A DNA stretch of 64,000 bases, taken from contig NZ_FPAU01000001.1 in the NCBI RefSeq assembly GCF_900116535.1, forward strand, positions 62,001 through 126,000, written 5' to 3'. The notes beneath the pieces are model-generated. The model had not been told where the DNA came from and searched no databases. It saw nothing but the letters and a program-made list of their open reading frames with translations. Shown piece by piece: positions 61,605 to 64,000 of this stretch. How positions within the stretch are numbered: position 1 is the first letter of the stretch; every line of letters starts with the position of its first letter. This stretch comes from Kosakonia arachidis. Its GTDB lineage: Bacteria > Pseudomonadota > Gammaproteobacteria > Enterobacterales > Enterobacteriaceae. The translations under genes were made by a program, and so were the position numbers.

Positions 61605-62825
61605 ATGTTTAAATCTTTCTTTCCTAAGCCGTCGCTGTTCTTTTTGTCGGCTTTTATCTGGGCGCTGATCGCTGTCGTATTCTGGCAGGCTGGCGGTGAA
61701 GGCTGGTTAATGCGTTTAACCGGCGCATCGGCGGAAGTCCCAATCAGCGCAACGCGTTTCTGGTGCCCCAGCTTTTTACTTTTTTATGCTTATTATGCCG
61801 TTTGCGTCGGCCTGTTTGCGCTGTGCTGGTTTGTCGCCTCACCGCACCGCTGGCAGTACTGGTCGATACTCGGTACGGCGTTGATCATCTTTGTGACCTG
61901 GTTTTTAGTGGAGGTAAACGTTGCCATTAATGCCTGGTATCAGCCGTTTTATGATTTGATTCAGCTTGCGCTGAGTGCGCCCAACAAGGTCAAACTGAGC
62001 CAGCTTTATAGCGAGATTGGCGTCTTTTTGTGGATCGCGCTGATTGCCGTGACGGTGTCAGTGCTGAATAGCTTTTTTATCAGCCACTATGTGTTCCGCT
62101 GGCGTACGGCGATGAACGAATACTATATGGCGCATTGGGGGCATCTGCGCCATATCGAAGGGGCCGCGCAGCGTGTGCAGGAGGATACCATGCGTTTTGC
62201 CCAGACGCTGGAAGATATGGGCGTCAGCTTTATCAATGCGGTCATGACGCTGATTGCGTTTTTGCCGGTGCTGGTGGCGCTGTCGCCGCATGTGCAGAAC
62301 CTGCCGCTGGTGGGGCATATTCCTTATGGTCTGGTGATCGCCGGAATTAGCTGGGCACTGTTTGGCACGGTACTGTTGGCATTTATCGGTATCAAGCTGC
62401 CTGGCCTGCAGTTTAAAAATCAGCGCGTTGAGGCTGCCTACCGTAAAGAGCTGATTTATGGCGAGGATGATGCCTCGCGCGCTCAGCCGCCGACCATCGC
62501 CGCGCTGTTCGGTGCCGTGCGCCGCAACTATTTTCGTATCTATTTCCACTACACCTATTTCAACATTGCCCGTATCCTCTACCTGCAAGTTGACGTAGTG
62601 TTTGGCCTGATTGTTCTGTTCCCGACCATTGCTGCGGGGGCGATCACCTTTGGCCTGATGCGCCAAATCACCAATGTGTTTGATCAGGTGCGTAGCTCGT
62701 TCCAGTATTTGATCGCCTCCTGGACGACGCTGGTGGAGCTGATGTCCATCTACAAACGCTTGCGCAGTTTTGAGTATGAACTGAACGGCCAGGAAATTGT
62801 GCCTGTGCCTCACCGTTTTGGTTAA
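61605..62825 (+). CDS. sbmA: Peptide antibiotic transporter SbmA
   Basis: SbmA is a proton-driven inner-membrane dimer that imports microcin B17, J25, bleomycin and proline-rich peptides; its physiological substrate is unknown. The 406 residues match E. coli SbmA in length. About seven or eight membrane segments are seen, with [20 protein letters not shown] at the N-terminus and [20 protein letters not shown] at the end. It resembles the membrane part of an ABC exporter without an ATPase. It is followed by yaiW 13 bases downstream. Confidence 0.97.
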   Translation: MFKSFFPKPSLFFLSAFIWALIAVVFWQAGGEGWLMRLTGASAEVPISATRFWCPSFLLFYAYYAVCVGLFALCWFVASPHRWQYWSILGTALIIFVTWFLVEVNVAINAWYQPFYDLIQLALSAPNKVKLSQLYSEIGVFLWIALIAVTVSVLNSFFISHYVFRWRTAMNEYYMAHWGHLRHIEGAAQRVQEDTMRFAQTLEDMGVSFINAVMTLIAFLPVLVALSPHVQNLPLVGHIPYGLVIAGISWALFGTVLLAFIGIKLPGLQFKNQRVEAAYRKELIYGEDDASRAQPPTIAALFGAVRRNYFRIYFHYTYFNIARILYLQVDVVFGLIVLFPTIAAGAITFGLMRQITNVFDQVRSSFQYLIASWTTLVELMSIYKRLRSFEYELNGQEIVPVPHRFG

Positions 62826-62838
62826 CACAAGGAACGTT

Positions 62839-63948
62839 ATGGTTTACGTCCCCCGTTTTAGCTTGCTGCTGGCGGCCTTGATCCTTGCCGGTTGTAGCAC
62901 GCAAGGCCCGGTCTCCCAGCGGGAGGCGGAGAAAGAAAAAGAGAGCAAAAAAACATTGGATGTGGCAAGCGTGGTACGGCAGAAAATGCCCGCCAGCGTG
63001 AAAGATCGCGATGCATGGGCGCAGGATATCGCCACCACATTTAGCAGCCAGAAGCTGGCGCCGACGCTGGAGAATATCTGCTCGGTGCTGGCGGTGGCCC
63101 AGCAGGAGTCGAACTATCAGGCCGATCCTGCCGTGCCGGGTCTGAATAAAATCGCCTGGAAAGAGATTGATAAGCGCGCGCTGCGGATGCACATTCCGCC
63201 GCTGTTGGTGCATACCGCCCTGAAAATCCCTTCACCGAACGGCAAAAGCTACAGCGAGCGGCTGGACAACGTCAGGACGGAAAAAGAGCTAAGCGCCATT
63301 TTTGACGACTTTATCAATATGGTGCCAATGGGGCAGACGCTGTTTGGTTCCTTCAACCCAGTGCGTACCGGCGGTCCGATGCAAATCAGCGTGGCGTTTG
63401 CCGAACAACACACCGAGGGTTATCCGTGGAAGATGGACGGCACGGTACGTCAGGAAGTGTTCAGCCGTCGCGGCGGTTTATGGTTCGGCACTTACCATCT
63501 ACTGAATTATCCCGCTAACTATAGCGCGCCGATTTACCGTTTCGCCGACTTTAACGCCGGGCTCTACGCCAGCCGCAATGCGGCGTTTCAGAATGCGGTC
63601 AGCAAAGCGACGGGCGTGAAACTGGCGCTGGATGGCGATGTGATCCTTTACGGCAGCAGCGATACGGGCACGACGGAACAGGCAGTAAGAAAGCTAGGGC
63701 CGAAGCTGGGAATGAGCGATCGCGATATTCGCCGTCAACTGGAGCGCGGCGACAGTCAGAAGTTTGAAGAGACAAAGCTGTACCGTGAAGTTTATCGTCT
63801 GGCGGAACAGAAAAGCGGCAAAACGCTGCCGAGAGAGATGTTGCCGGGGATCCAATTAGAAAGCCCGAAAATCACACGCAACCTGACTACAGCATGGTTT
63901 GCGAAGCGTGTCGACGATCGTCGGGCTGCCTGCATGGTGCAGAATTAA
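62839..63948 (+). CDS. yaiW: Surface-exposed lipoprotein YaiW
   Basis: The 369-residue DUF1615 lipoprotein (E. coli 364) has a lipobox in LILAGCSTQG. The conserved body includes RQKMPASVKDRDAWAQDIAT, SVLAVAQQESNYQADPAVPGL (a transglycosylase-like Glu region), INMVPMGQTLFG and GGLWFGTYHLLNYPA. In E. coli it is outer-membrane associated and works with SbmA in uptake of proline-rich peptides. The ATG at 62,839 follows AAGGAACG; a frame from 62,797 overlaps sbmA and lacks the signal peptide start. Confidence 0.95.
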   Translation: MVYVPRFSLLLAALILAGCSTQGPVSQREAEKEKESKKTLDVASVVRQKMPASVKDRDAWAQDIATTFSSQKLAPTLENICSVLAVAQQESNYQADPAVPGLNKIAWKEIDKRALRMHIPPLLVHTALKIPSPNGKSYSERLDNVRTEKELSAIFDDFINMVPMGQTLFGSFNPVRTGGPMQISVAFAEQHTEGYPWKMDGTVRQEVFSRRGGLWFGTYHLLNYPANYSAPIYRFADFNAGLYASRNAAFQNAVSKATGVKLALDGDVILYGSSDTGTTEQAVRKLGPKLGMSDRDIRRQLERGDSQKFEETKLYREVYRLAEQKSGKTLPREMLPGIQLESPKITRNLTTAWFAKRVDDRRAACMVQN

Positions 63949-64000
63949 TGCAGGTGGTGTCGTCGCCAGCGCAGGAAAAGACCGATGACACCCAACAATG
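63945..64000 (-). CDS. yaiY: C-terminal end of YaiY inner-membrane protein (partial)
   Basis: Reading in from the right edge on the minus strand, the last codons give LLGVIGLFLRWRRHHLH and stop TAA (63,945-63,947), overlapping the yaiW stop by 3 or 4 bases. A hydrophobic stretch ending in basic residues fits the end of the small DUF2755 protein YaiY, which follows yaiW convergently in E. coli. Only 17 or so codons are visible, so the call relies on synteny. Confidence 0.65.
   Translation of the reverse strand, partial: LLGVIGLFLRWRRHHLH

Noticed and set aside
1..64000. CRISPR arrays, rRNA genes, riboswitches, complete IS elements
   Set aside because: No regularly spaced direct repeats, transposase motifs, rRNA or recognisable riboswitch leaders were seen on reading the window.

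Overview
The window is chromosomal DNA of an Enterobacteriaceae bacterium that is not E. coli. Both ends carry E. coli-like gene order: fadE-gmhA-yafJ-yafK-dinB-pepD-gpt-frsA-crl-phoE-proBA-thrW on the left, and hemB, ampH, sbmA-yaiW-yaiY on the right. The middle holds metabolic genes absent from E. coli at this position. The repertoire (DgcN/DgcA D-glutamate catabolism, eat-eutBC without a microcompartment, an OlsF-like ornithine-lipid synthase, a proteasome-like Anbu cluster) suggests a Kosakonia/Enterobacter/Klebsiella-type organism; the genus is inference.

Region 1 (1-13,610) is core. FadR, LexA and PhoB sites are readable upstream of fadE, dinB and phoE. dinB is followed directly by pepD, without the yafNOP genes that follow it in E. 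coli K-12.

Region 2 (13,617-19,600) is accessory DNA downstream of tRNA-Thr(CGU) thrW. The last bases of the tRNA (13,675-13,688) recur perfectly at 16,503-16,516, bounding a 2.84-kb AT-rich mini-island with no integrase. Its only intact genes are a translationally coupled pair: an AAA15/OLD-type ATPase and a 166-residue protein of unknown family. This is the best candidate for an undescribed, probably anti-phage, system. Beyond it lie a P4-type satellite remnant (Ash and Icd-like small genes), a YafO toxin fragment, an orphan type VI effector (Tlde1/DUF2778) with a probable immunity protein, two broken hcp genes, and the 3' end (domains V-VI) of a group II intron.

Region 3 (19,626-29,040) has a cytochrome b / molybdopterin oxidoreductase / Met-Lys-Asp repeat protein operon divergent from a two-component system. 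It is followed by a 2H-phosphoesterase-like gene, an MlrA-like regulator, a DUF523-DUF1722 protein, a beta-carbonic anhydrase, two secreted DUF1471 peptides and a TetR regulator.

Region 4 (29,069-40,750) has a quinol-monooxygenase-like gene, a four-gene SDR-SDR-MFS-GlxA operon with a palindromic operator, a small unknown gene, a Rdx selenoprotein-W-like protein, the coupled operon ATP-grasp / alpha-E / transglutaminase / Anbu, and a divergent EamA exporter and LysR regulator.

Region 5 (40,806-48,779) has a complete Liv-type ABC importer facing the dgcN-dgcA-D-amino-acid transaminase operon across a 554-bp regulatory region with a long palindrome. Together they look like uptake and catabolism of an amino acid, plausibly D-glutamate.

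Region 6 (48,942-58,338) has a GT8 glycosyltransferase coupled to an FAD lactone oxidase, a D-2-hydroxyacid dehydrogenase, eat-eutB-eutC behind a sigma-54 promoter with two NtrC-like boxes, a 29-codon small ORF with its own expression signals, and the OlsF-like acyltransferase. Region 7 (58,497-64,000) returns to core genes.
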